A stretch of 34,915 nucleotides of DNA from Pseudomonas marginalis. GTDB lineage: Bacteria > Pseudomonadota > Gammaproteobacteria > Pseudomonadales > Pseudomonadaceae. Below the pieces are notes generated by a model. The model did no database searches and was not told where the DNA came from. It saw only the letters and a program-made list of their open reading frames with translations. Shown here piece after piece: positions 9,318 through 16,249 of this stretch. The DNA is taken from contig NZ_LKEG01000060.1 of the NCBI RefSeq assembly GCF_001645105.1, forward strand, positions 44,386 through 79,300, written 5' to 3'. The position numbers and the translations under genes were made by a program. How positions within the stretch are numbered: the stretch's first letter is position 1; each line of letters opens with the position of its first letter.

Positions 9318-10721
9318 TTATCGGATCTCCGTCTGCCAGCCGCCGCCCAGTGCTTTGTATAGCGCGATGCTGGCCTGCAGGCGCGCCAGCCGCAGTTGCA
9401 CGTTCTGGTCCTGGGCCGCGTACAGGGTGCGCTGGGTTTCCAGGACCGTGAGCAAATCCTCGGCGCCTGCCTGGTAGCGGCTTTCAGCGATCTGGAACGC
9501 GCTCTGCGCCTGTTGCAGTTCTTCACGTTGCCATTGGCGCTGCTGGTCGAGGCGGGTGATGCTGCTGAGGGCTTTTTCCACGTCGGCAAAGCCGTTGATG
9601 ATCGCGCCGCGATAGGTGTGCAGCAGTTCATCCTGGCGGGCGCGGGCCTTGTCGCGTTCAGCGCTTAAACGACCGTTGTTGAAGATCGGACCGACCAGGC
9701 CGGCGGTCAGCGTGTAGTAGGGGCTGCGCAGCATATCCATGGCCTTGTAGGCATCCGAGCCCAGAGTTGCGCCGAGGGTGACGGCGGGCAGCATGGCGGC
9801 GCGGGCCACGGTGACGTCGGCTTGCGCCGCGGCCAATTGCGCCTCGGCCTTGGCGATATCGGGCCGGCGGCTGAGCAATTGGCTGGGCATGCCGGCACCG
9901 ATGGTTGGCCAGGTCAGCGCCTGGAAGGGCTCGGCCCGCAGATTCAGGGCCTGCACCGGCTGGCCGAGCAGGGCGGCCAGGGTGATGCGCGATTCTTCGG
10001 CCAGTTGCTGGATCAGGGGCAACTGGCGTTGCTGGCTGGCCACCAGGCTTTTTTGCTGGGCCAGTTCGAGGGCGGTGGCGGAGCCGGCATCGTAGCGGGT
10101 CTGCACCAGGTCGAGCACGTTGCGGGCGTTGGCCAGGTTAAGCGCGGCGATTTGCTCTCGCTGGTGGGCGGCGAGGGTCTGGGCGTAGCGGTCGGCCACG
10201 CTGCCGAGCAGGGTCAGTTCCACGGTAGCCTGGTCAAACTCGCTGGCGCGCAGGCTGTGCAGGGCGCTGTCACGGGCGGCGGCGCGGCCACCCCAGAAGT
10301 CCACTTCGTAACTGGCCGTGAGGTTGGCGCCGAAGTTGTCGACGGCGTCATCGCTTTGTGACACGTCCAGGTCCGGCCCGCCCTGGCCACGCAGCAACTT
10401 CTGATGGCTGGTGGCGAGGTTGAACTTCACCTCCGGCAACAACGGTGCCCCGGCGATCACCGCACTGGCCTGGGCCTGGCGCACGCGGGCCGTGGCGGCG
10501 GCCACGTCGAAACTGTCACGGCGGGCTTGCTCGACCAGACGGTTCAACTGCGCACTGCCGAACTGTGTCCACCAGTGCTGGTTGGTGGCCTGCGCCGCGT
10601 CACGCTCGGCATATTGCCAACTGGCGGGCGCAGCGATGCCGCTGTCGAGGGCGGGAGGGTGGCCGGCGCAGGCGCTGAGTAACACGCACAGGCCGGGCAT
10701 GCACAGGGATCGTTTATTCAC
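9318..10721 (-). CDS. opmQ: OpmQ, outer-membrane channel of PvdRT-OpmQ efflux
   Basis: A 467-residue TolC/NodT-family outer-membrane lipoprotein. The signal MNKRSLCMPGLCVLLSAC ends in a lipobox with Cys18. Two outer-membrane-efflux repeats follow, with patterns such as RRPDIAKAEAQLAAAQADV and LLTVLETQRTLYAAQ. Known role of the family: with PvdR and PvdT it exports pyoverdine recycled from the periplasm and newly made siderophore. The GTG start lies inside the end of pvdT (8-base overlap). A later ATG (residue 8) would remove the positively charged signal region, so GTG is preferred. Third gene of pvdR-pvdT-opmQ. Confidence 0.9.
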   Translation of the reverse strand: MNKRSLCMPGLCVLLSACAGHPPALDSGIAAPASWQYAERDAAQATNQHWWTQFGSAQLNRLVEQARRDSFDVAAATARVRQAQASAVIAGAPLLPEVKFNLATSHQKLLRGQGGPDLDVSQSDDAVDNFGANLTASYEVDFWGGRAAARDSALHSLRASEFDQATVELTLLGSVADRYAQTLAAHQREQIAALNLANARNVLDLVQTRYDAGSATALELAQQKSLVASQQRQLPLIQQLAEESRITLAALLGQPVQALNLRAEPFQALTWPTIGAGMPSQLLSRRPDIAKAEAQLAAAQADVTVARAAMLPAVTLGATLGSDAYKAMDMLRSPYYTLTAGLVGPIFNNGRLSAERDKARARQDELLHTYRGAIINGFADVEKALSSITRLDQQRQWQREELQQAQSAFQIAESRYQAGAEDLLTVLETQRTLYAAQDQNVQLRLARLQASIALYKALGGGWQTEIR

Positions 10722-12684
10722 TGGTCAACGCCTTAACCGGATCGAGCCGGGCAGCTTTACGGGCCGGCATGAAGCCGAATACGACACCGGTGACCAGCGC
10801 GCAACCAAATGCGCCCATTACGGCCACCAGGGAAAACTGCACCGCCACCTTGGCCAGCACCAGCACGCCACCCACCAGCAACGCCAGGGCAATGCCGCAC
10901 AGGCCGCCGACCACCGAGAGCATCACCGCTTCGGTGAGGAACTGGCGCAGGATGTCGCGCTGGCGTGCGCCGGTGGCCATGCGGATGCCGATTTCGCGGG
11001 TCCGCTCGCGCACGGTCATCAGCATGATATTCATCACCCCAATGCCGCCCACCAGCAGGGAAATCGCGGCAATCGAACCGAGCATCAGCGACAAGGTGTT
11101 CTGCGTGCGCGCCTCGGCCTGGATCATGGCGGCGTTGTTGGTCAGCTCGTAATCGCGCTTGCCGTTGTGCAGCGTTTGCATCAACTGGTCGATCGCCAAC
11201 TCGGCCTCGCGCACCTTGCGCGCATCGGCCGCGGCGATCACTACGTACTCGGGGTTGTAGCTGCCGAACAGGCGCACGCTGGCAGCGGTATAAGGGATGG
11301 CGATACGGTCGTCACTGTCCTTGTTACCTGAGCTGGCGCCTTTTTCCGCGAGCACGCCGATGACCTGGAACGGCACGTTCTCAATCAGGATGTACTGGCC
11401 GATGGGGTCGACCTCGCCCTTGAACAGCTTTTCACGCACGCGATGACCGATCACCGCCACGGTGGCAGCGGCACGCTCGTCGGCGGCCGTGAAGTAATTG
11501 CCCTCGACCACCGGCCAATTGAAAATCGCCGGGAAGTTGGTGTCGTTGCCGCCCACATAGGCCATGTAGTCGACGTTGCCGAAACGCACCCCGGCTTCGC
11601 TGCCGTTGACCGGCATGATGCGTTGCACCTGAGGCAAGGCCGCCAGTGCGTGGACATCGTTGAGGGTCACGATCCCCAGCGGCGTACGCGGGTTGGGCGA
11701 CGATCCGCTGAGGTAGATAATGTTGGAGCCGAACGCGCCCATCTGCGCCATGACCTGGCGCTTGCTGCCTTCACCCACCGCCAGCATCACCACCACCGAC
11801 GCCACGCCGATGATGATGCCCAACAGGGTCAGCGCGGTGCGGAATCGGTTGATCCACATCACCCGCCAGGCGGCCTGCACCGCGTCCACCAGTTCGGCTT
11901 TCCACGCGCCATTGTGTTCGGCGCCGTCGGCCAGGCGTTGGCGCAGGTCCACGGCTTGCAGGGCGCCCGTTGAGGCGCCTGGGGCCGCGTCGCTGTCCTG
12001 GGCCGAGTCACTGATGATCAAGCCATCGCGAATCTCGATGATGCGGTTGGCCCGCGCCGCGACTTCGCGGTCATGGGTGATCAGGATCACCACGTGGCCC
12101 TGGCTGGCCAGTTCGTCGAGCAAGGTCATGACCTCGGCGCCGCTGTGGCTGTCGAGGGCGCCGGTAGGTTCGTCGGCGAGGATGATGTGCCCGCCGTTCA
12201 TCAACGCACGGGCGATGGACACCCGTTGTTGCTGGCCACCGGAGAGCTGGTGCGGGCGGTTGCCGGTGCGGTCGGCCAGGCCCAGGCGGGTGAGCAGGGC
12301 GCTGGCGCGGGCATGGCGCTCGGCGGCGCTGATACCGGCGTAGATCGCCGGCATCTCGACGTTTTCCTGGGCCGAACCCGAGGGAATCAAGTGGTAGCCC
12401 TGGAACACAAAACCAAAGGCTTCGCGGCGCAGCCAGGCGAGTTCGTCGCTGTCCAGGTGCGCGACGTTCTCGCCGGCGAACAGGTAGTCGCCGACGCTGG
12501 GACGGTCGAGGCAGCCGAGGATATTCATCAACGTGGACTTGCCGGAGCCGGAGGCGCCGACGATGGCGACGAATTCCCCGGCATGGATCGACAGGTCGAT
12601 GCCGCGCAACACGTCGACCTGCGGGCTGTCGCCGCCGCCGTAGGATTTGCGGATGTTCTTGAGTTCGATCAGGGGCGTGGTCAC
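10714..12684 (-). CDS. pvdT: PvdT, MacB-type ATPase/permease of pyoverdine efflux
   Basis: A 656-residue MacB-family fusion. The N-terminal ABC ATPase has Walker A GASGSGKST (about 43-51), signature LSGGQQQR and Walker B ILADEPTGALD. A membrane segment (LTLLGIIIGVASVVVMLAVGE, about 285-305) leads into a periplasmic MacB domain, then three C-terminal transmembrane helices of FtsX type with the RTREIGIRMATGARQRDI loop. It powers tripartite export with PvdR and OpmQ. The start is GTG, one base after the pvdR stop, so pvdR and pvdT are likely coupled. Length agrees with PvdT as I know it (about 660 residues). Confidence 0.92.
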   Translation of the reverse strand: MTTPLIELKNIRKSYGGGDSPQVDVLRGIDLSIHAGEFVAIVGASGSGKSTLMNILGCLDRPSVGDYLFAGENVAHLDSDELAWLRREAFGFVFQGYHLIPSGSAQENVEMPAIYAGISAAERHARASALLTRLGLADRTGNRPHQLSGGQQQRVSIARALMNGGHIILADEPTGALDSHSGAEVMTLLDELASQGHVVILITHDREVAARANRIIEIRDGLIISDSAQDSDAAPGASTGALQAVDLRQRLADGAEHNGAWKAELVDAVQAAWRVMWINRFRTALTLLGIIIGVASVVVMLAVGEGSKRQVMAQMGAFGSNIIYLSGSSPNPRTPLGIVTLNDVHALAALPQVQRIMPVNGSEAGVRFGNVDYMAYVGGNDTNFPAIFNWPVVEGNYFTAADERAAATVAVIGHRVREKLFKGEVDPIGQYILIENVPFQVIGVLAEKGASSGNKDSDDRIAIPYTAASVRLFGSYNPEYVVIAAADARKVREAELAIDQLMQTLHNGKRDYELTNNAAMIQAEARTQNTLSLMLGSIAAISLLVGGIGVMNIMLMTVRERTREIGIRMATGARQRDILRQFLTEAVMLSVVGGLCGIALALLVGGVLVLAKVAVQFSLVAVMGAFGCALVTGVVFGFMPARKAARLDPVKALTSE

Positions 12685-12685
12685 C

Positions 12686-13855
12686 TCAACCCCCGTTGCC
12701 GTCGGCCGGACCGATCAGCAGGCGGTCGCCTTCGTTCAGGCCGTCGAGCACCTGTACGCGCAGGCGGTCGCTGATGCCCAGCCGCACGTGGCGCTCCTCG
12801 ATACGACCGTTGCCGGTCACGACCCGGGCGATCTGCCTGTCGGCACTGGACGTGCCTTGCAGCGCGGCGACCGGTGCGGTGAGGGCATCCTTGACTTGGC
12901 CGGCGACGAAAAACACCTGAGTGGTCATTTCGGCCATCAACGCGTTGTCGCTGTTGTCCACGTCCAGCAGCACGGTGTACAGCACCACGCGGCCGCTGCC
13001 GCTTTTACTCGAGCTGTTGGGGCTGCCGCTGCCTTGGGTTTCATTCAATGGCTTGGGCGGGATCGGCAGGATTTGCCGCACCGTGCTGCTCCAGCGCCGG
13101 TTGCCGCCGCTGAGGGTGGTGAAATACGCGGTCATGCCAGGTTTGACGTGGCCGATATCGGCTTCCGAGACTTCCGCCCACACGGTCATCGGCGACAATT
13201 TGGCGATGCGCAGGATCAGCGGCGTCTGCTGCTGGGCGTTGAGGGTCTGGCCGACCCGCGCGTCCACCGCCACCACCGTGCCGGTCATCGGCGCGTAGAT
13301 GCGCGTGTAGCCCAACTCGGCCTCATCGCTGCGCAGGCTGGCCTGGGCTTGCAGGATCTGCGCCTGGAACATGTCGACCCGGGCCTGGGTGGCGCTCAAT
13401 TCAGCCTTGGCGGTTTGCACATCTTCTTCACGGGTGGCGTTGCCGGCGGCCAGGCGTTGCTGGCGCTGGTACTTCTGGCGTGCCAGTTCATGTTGGGCCT
13501 TTTGCTCCTGCAACTGGGCCTTGAGGTTTTCGATGGCATAGCGGCTGGCGTCGAGCTTGGCTTTTTGCGTGGACGGGTCGATTTCCACCAGCAATTGGCC
13601 TTCCTGCACGTGGTCGCCGGCCTCGACGTGGATCTTGCGGATCTGCCCCGATGCCTGGGCGCCCACGTCCACGTAGCGGCGGGGTTGCAGGGTGCCCAGG
13701 GCGGTCACGCTGTTTTCGATATTGCCGCGGGTGACGGCGACGGTGGTGAGGGCGTCACGCCCGGGCGGCAGCACCTGCCAGGCCGCGACGGCGATGATGG
13801 GGATCAGGCACGCGAGAGCGAGCAAGGCGCGTCGGGCAGGTCGAGGGCGTTTCAT
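12686..13855 (-). CDS. pvdR: PvdR, periplasmic adaptor of pyoverdine efflux
   Basis: A 389-residue MacA/HlyD-type membrane-fusion protein. It has an N-terminal membrane anchor (RRALLALACLIPIIAVAAW), a biotinyl-lipoyl half-motif (VDVGAQASGQIRKIHVEAGDHVQEGQLLVEID), a long alpha-helical hairpin (about 105-175, rich in Gln/Ala/Lys) and beta-barrel regions. A Gly/Ser insertion (NETQGSGSPNSSSKSGSGR) is typical of PvdR/MacA. ATG 13855 is chosen over the upstream in-frame start at 13948 because it yields a proper N-in anchor, fits the PvdR length (about 390) and places the PvdS-type promoter at 13912-13935 outside the coding region. Confidence 0.92.
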   Translation of the reverse strand: MKRPRPARRALLALACLIPIIAVAAWQVLPPGRDALTTVAVTRGNIENSVTALGTLQPRRYVDVGAQASGQIRKIHVEAGDHVQEGQLLVEIDPSTQKAKLDASRYAIENLKAQLQEQKAQHELARQKYQRQQRLAAGNATREEDVQTAKAELSATQARVDMFQAQILQAQASLRSDEAELGYTRIYAPMTGTVVAVDARVGQTLNAQQQTPLILRIAKLSPMTVWAEVSEADIGHVKPGMTAYFTTLSGGNRRWSSTVRQILPIPPKPLNETQGSGSPNSSSKSGSGRVVLYTVLLDVDNSDNALMAEMTTQVFFVAGQVKDALTAPVAALQGTSSADRQIARVVTGNGRIEERHVRLGISDRLRVQVLDGLNEGDRLLIGPADGNGG

Positions 13856-13911
13856 GCTTGGGTTTCCAGCCAGGAAAGTTCGGACCGCAGTTGCGGGGAG
13901 CTGACAAGTAA

Positions 13912-13935
13912 ACGAGAGAAAGGCGCGGGGATTTA
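13912..13935 (-). promoter_or_regulatory. PvdS-type iron-starvation (IS) box upstream of pvdR
   Basis: On the minus strand TAAAT (13935-13931), 16 bases, then CGT (13914-13912). This is exactly the TAAAT-N16-CGT pattern of promoters read by the pyoverdine sigma factor PvdS. The bases after TAAAT are CCCC, also typical. It lies 56 bases before the pvdR ATG and predicts that pvdRT-opmQ is induced under iron limitation. Confidence 0.8.
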
Positions 13936-14011
13936 GGCGGTTACACAAGCAGTTACATCAGCCCTCGAAGAAAAAAAACCTCCGTTGATGCAAGTCTGCT
14001 TTAAAAGTAGA

Positions 14012-14026
14012 TGAGAATTACTATAA
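14012..14026 (+). promoter_or_regulatory. Fur-box-like site with promoter for fpvI-like gene
   Basis: TGAGAATTACTATAA matches the 7-1-7 Fur motif TGATAAT-N-ATTATCA at 11 of 14 positions and overlaps possible -10 elements (TACTAT 14019-14024 or TATAAA 14022-14027). Iron-replete Fur bound here would block expression of the ECF sigma gene 87 bases downstream. The match is good but not perfect. Confidence 0.6.
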
Positions 14027-14112
14027 ATTGCACACATCCAAACTGCCATTACGTAAACGCCGTCTTTTTTTGTACTCAGGGACCTAATGCCGCCACCCGG
14101 CGGTCGGGAGTC

Positions 14113-14595
14113 ATGTTGGAAAACTACTATCGCGAGCTGGTGTGTTTCCTCAACGCCAAGCTGGGCAACCGTCAGGTGGCCGAGGATGTGGTGCATGACG
14201 CTTATGTCCGGGTGCTGGAACGTTCCAGCGACACGCCGATCGAACAACCCCGCGCCTTTTTGTACCGCACCGCGCTCAATCTGGTGATCGATGGCCACCG
14301 GCGCAACGCCTTGCGCCAGGTTGAGCCCTTGGATGTGCTGGACAGCGAAGAGCGTTTCGCCGCCTGTTCACCTCACACCACCCATGACCACAGCCAGCGC
14401 CTGGAACTGCTCGAGCGCGCCCTGGCCGAGCTGCCCCCTGCCTGTCGCGACAGCTTCCTGCTGCGCAAACTCGAGGGTTTGACCCATGTGCAAATTGCCG
14501 AACGCCTGTGCATTTCCCGCGCGCTGGTGGAAAAACACATCGTCAATGCCATGAAACATTGCCGGGTGCGGATGCGCGAGTGGGAAGCCCACTGA
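14113..14595 (+). CDS. fpvI: FpvI-like ECF sigma factor (FecI family)
   Basis: A 160-residue iron-starvation sigma factor. Region 2 (LENYYRELVCFLNAKLGNRQVAEDVVHDAYVRVL, then PRAFLYRTALNLVIDGHRR) and region 4 (LPPACRDSFLLRKLEGLTHVQIAERLCISRALVEKHIVNAMKHC) are both intact. In P. aeruginosa PAO1, as I recall the locus, fpvI lies between pvdA and fpvR-pvdR and drives the pyoverdine receptor gene fpvA. The same neighbours here (pvdA and pvdR) support the name. ATG 14113 is chosen, with CGGGAG upstream, because an earlier in-frame ATG at 14011 would put the Fur-like box inside the gene. Unlike PAO1, no fpvR anti-sigma gene is adjacent, so its partner must be encoded elsewhere. Confidence 0.8.
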   Translation: MLENYYRELVCFLNAKLGNRQVAEDVVHDAYVRVLERSSDTPIEQPRAFLYRTALNLVIDGHRRNALRQVEPLDVLDSEERFAACSPHTTHDHSQRLELLERALAELPPACRDSFLLRKLEGLTHVQIAERLCISRALVEKHIVNAMKHCRVRMREWEAH

Positions 14596-14607
14596 TCAAT
14601 GATCAGT
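14591..14607. terminator. Palindrome at end of fpvI, possible weak terminator
   Basis: ACTGATCAATGATCAGT is a perfect 17-base palindrome containing the sigma-factor stop codon. It could fold as a 7-bp stem (ACTGATC/GATCAGT) with an AAT loop followed by TAAATTTTATTT, which resembles a weak intrinsic terminator. It directly abuts the -35 element of the pvdA promoter, so a protein-binding role is also possible. Confidence 0.4.
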
Positions 14608-14631
14608 TAAATTTTATTTCATTGTCCTCGT
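14608..14631 (+). promoter_or_regulatory. PvdS-type IS-box promoter of pvdA
   Basis: TAAAT (14608-14612), 16 bases, CGT (14629-14631): an exact match to the PvdS promoter spacing, 83 bases before the pvdA ATG. It predicts transcription of pvdA by the pyoverdine sigma factor when iron is scarce. Confidence 0.8.
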
Positions 14632-14714
14632 TTCCTATCAACACATGACCTGTTGTGCAGGTCTTGAAGGTATTCCCGCCCCACCGCCAAGGGGCTTATC
14701 CAGAGGACACTGGA

Positions 14715-16052
14715 ATGACACAGGCAATTGCTTCGCCCGCGGTTCACGACCTGATCGGTATCGGATTCGGCCCTTCGAACCTGGCGCTGGCCATCGCCCT
14801 GCAGGAGCGCGAAAAGGCCCAGGGCAAACTGGACGTGCTGTTTCTCGACAAACAGGCCGACTACCGCTGGCACGGCAATACCCTGGTGACCCAGAGTGAA
14901 CTGCAGATTTCGTTCCTCAAGGACCTGGTGACCCTGCGCAACCCCACCAGCCCGTATTCCTTCGTTAATTACCTGAAAGCCCACGACCGCTTGGTGGACT
15001 TTATCAACCTCGGCACCTTTTACCCCTGCCGCATGGAGTACAACGACTACCTGCGCTGGGTCGCCGGGCAGTTCCAGGCCCAGGCGCGCTATGGCGAGGA
15101 AGTGCTGGCCATCGAGCCGATCCTGCATCAGCAGCAGGTCGAAGCCCTGCGCGTGATCTCCCGCGATGCCCTCGGCGAGCAGCATGTGCGCACCACCCGT
15201 TCGGTGGTGGTCAGCGCCGGCGGCACGCCGCGGATTCCCGAAGCGTTCAAGGCGCTCAAGGGTGACAGCCGGGTGTTCCACCACTCCCAGTACCTGGAGC
15301 GCATGGCCTCGCAGCCGTGTGTCGAGGGCAAGGCCATGCGCATCGCCATTATCGGCGGTGGCCAGAGTGCGGCCGAAGCCTTTATCGACCTGAACGACAG
15401 CTTCCCGTCGGTGCAGGTCGACATGATCCTGCGCGGCTCGGCACTCAAGCCCGCCGATGACAGCCCGTTCGTCAATGAAGTGTTTTCGCCGGCCTTTACC
15501 GACCTGGTGTTCCAGCAGGAGGGCGCCGAACGTGAACGCCTGGTGGCTGAGTACCAGAACACCAACTATTCGGTGGTCGACCTGGACCTGATCGAGCGCA
15601 TCTACGGCATCTTCTACCGCCAGAAAGTCTCCGGCATCGCCCGCCAGGCGTTCCGCACTATGACCGTGGTCGAGAAGGCCACGCCAGGCCCGCTGGGCAT
15701 TGAACTGGTGCTGCGCAACAACGCCAACGGGGAAACCAGCGTCAACCATTACGACGCGGTGATCCTGGCCACCGGCTACGAGCGCCAGACACACCGCGCC
15801 TTGTTGGCGCCGTTGGAAGATTACCTGGGCGACTTTGACGTGGCGCGCGACTACCGCATCGTGACCGACGAGCGTTGCAACGCCGGCATCTACATCCAGG
15901 GTTTCAGCCAGGCCAGCCATGGGTTGAGCGACACCTTGCTGTCGGTGCTGCCGATTCGGGCGGATGAGATTGCGGCGTCGTTGTATGCGCTGGACCGTGG
16001 GCGCGGCAAGGGGCGGTCGGTGCAGGACTTGCTACTCGCTGCCGCCAGTTGA
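14715..16052 (+). CDS. pvdA: PvdA, L-ornithine N5-monooxygenase
   Basis: A 445-residue flavin N-hydroxylating monooxygenase that converts L-ornithine to N5-hydroxyornithine with NADPH and O2, providing the hydroxamate of pyoverdine. Seen: FAD motif GIGFGPSNLALAIAL (about residues 13-27), HGNTLVTQSELQISFLKDLVTLRNPTS typical of the SidA/IucD/PvdA family, the NADPH motif IIGGGQSAAEAF (about 215), and C-terminal LATGYERQTH and SHGLSDTLLSV. ATG 14715 has AGAGGA upstream. The family length is about 443. Cytoplasmic enzyme. Expression is expected from the IS box at 14608. A REPIN follows the stop. Confidence 0.96.
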   Translation: MTQAIASPAVHDLIGIGFGPSNLALAIALQEREKAQGKLDVLFLDKQADYRWHGNTLVTQSELQISFLKDLVTLRNPTSPYSFVNYLKAHDRLVDFINLGTFYPCRMEYNDYLRWVAGQFQAQARYGEEVLAIEPILHQQQVEALRVISRDALGEQHVRTTRSVVVSAGGTPRIPEAFKALKGDSRVFHHSQYLERMASQPCVEGKAMRIAIIGGGQSAAEAFIDLNDSFPSVQVDMILRGSALKPADDSPFVNEVFSPAFTDLVFQQEGAERERLVAEYQNTNYSVVDLDLIERIYGIFYRQKVSGIARQAFRTMTVVEKATPGPLGIELVLRNNANGETSVNHYDAVILATGYERQTHRALLAPLEDYLGDFDVARDYRIVTDERCNAGIYIQGFSQASHGLSDTLLSVLPIRADEIAASLYALDRGRGKGRSVQDLLLAAAS

Positions 16053-16056
16053 TCGT

Positions 16057-16170
16057 TGTGGCGAGGGAGCGTGCTGTGGCGAGGGAGCTTGCTCCCGCTG
16101 GGCTGCGGAGCGGCCCCAAAAAGCCGGCTCCAGCTGCGCTGTCGAACGGGAGCAAGCTCCCTCGCCACAA
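16057..16170. repeat. REPIN with tandem half-copy downstream of pvdA
   Basis: A truncated REP (16057-16074, TGTGGCGAGGGAGCGTGC) is immediately followed by a complete one (16075-16098, core GGCGAGGGAGCTTGCTCCCGC). The inverted partner lies at 16146-16170. The spacer contains GAGCGGCCCC, also found in the REPIN near 34820. This belongs to a different REP family from the GTGGGAGGGGG type seen at 8 and 7481. Confidence 0.85.
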
Positions 16171-16216
16171 ACACGCGGTCCTACAGACGGCACTGGCGTG
16201 ATGGTTGAGCTACTGG

Positions 16217-16236
16217 TACTGTACAAAAAACCAGTA
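16217..16236 (+). promoter_or_regulatory. LexA (SOS) box upstream of radical-SAM operon
   Basis: TACTGTACAAAAAACCAGTA contains CTG-N10-CAG and agrees with the extended consensus TACTGTATATATATACAGTA at 15 of 20 positions, including both outer TACTGTA and CAGTA blocks. It ends 13 bases before the start codon at 16250, so bound LexA would cover the promoter. A partly overlapping TACTGGT/ACCAGTA inverted repeat (16211-16236) offers an alternative reading as another operator. Confidence 0.7.
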
Positions 16237-16249
16237 TCGGTAGCCCTCC

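Noticed and set aside
14011..14112. N-terminal extension of the ECF sigma factor from an ATG at 14011.
   Set aside because: It would place the Fur-like box and -10 region inside the gene, lacks a ribosome-binding site and adds 34 residues not typical of FecI-type sigma factors.
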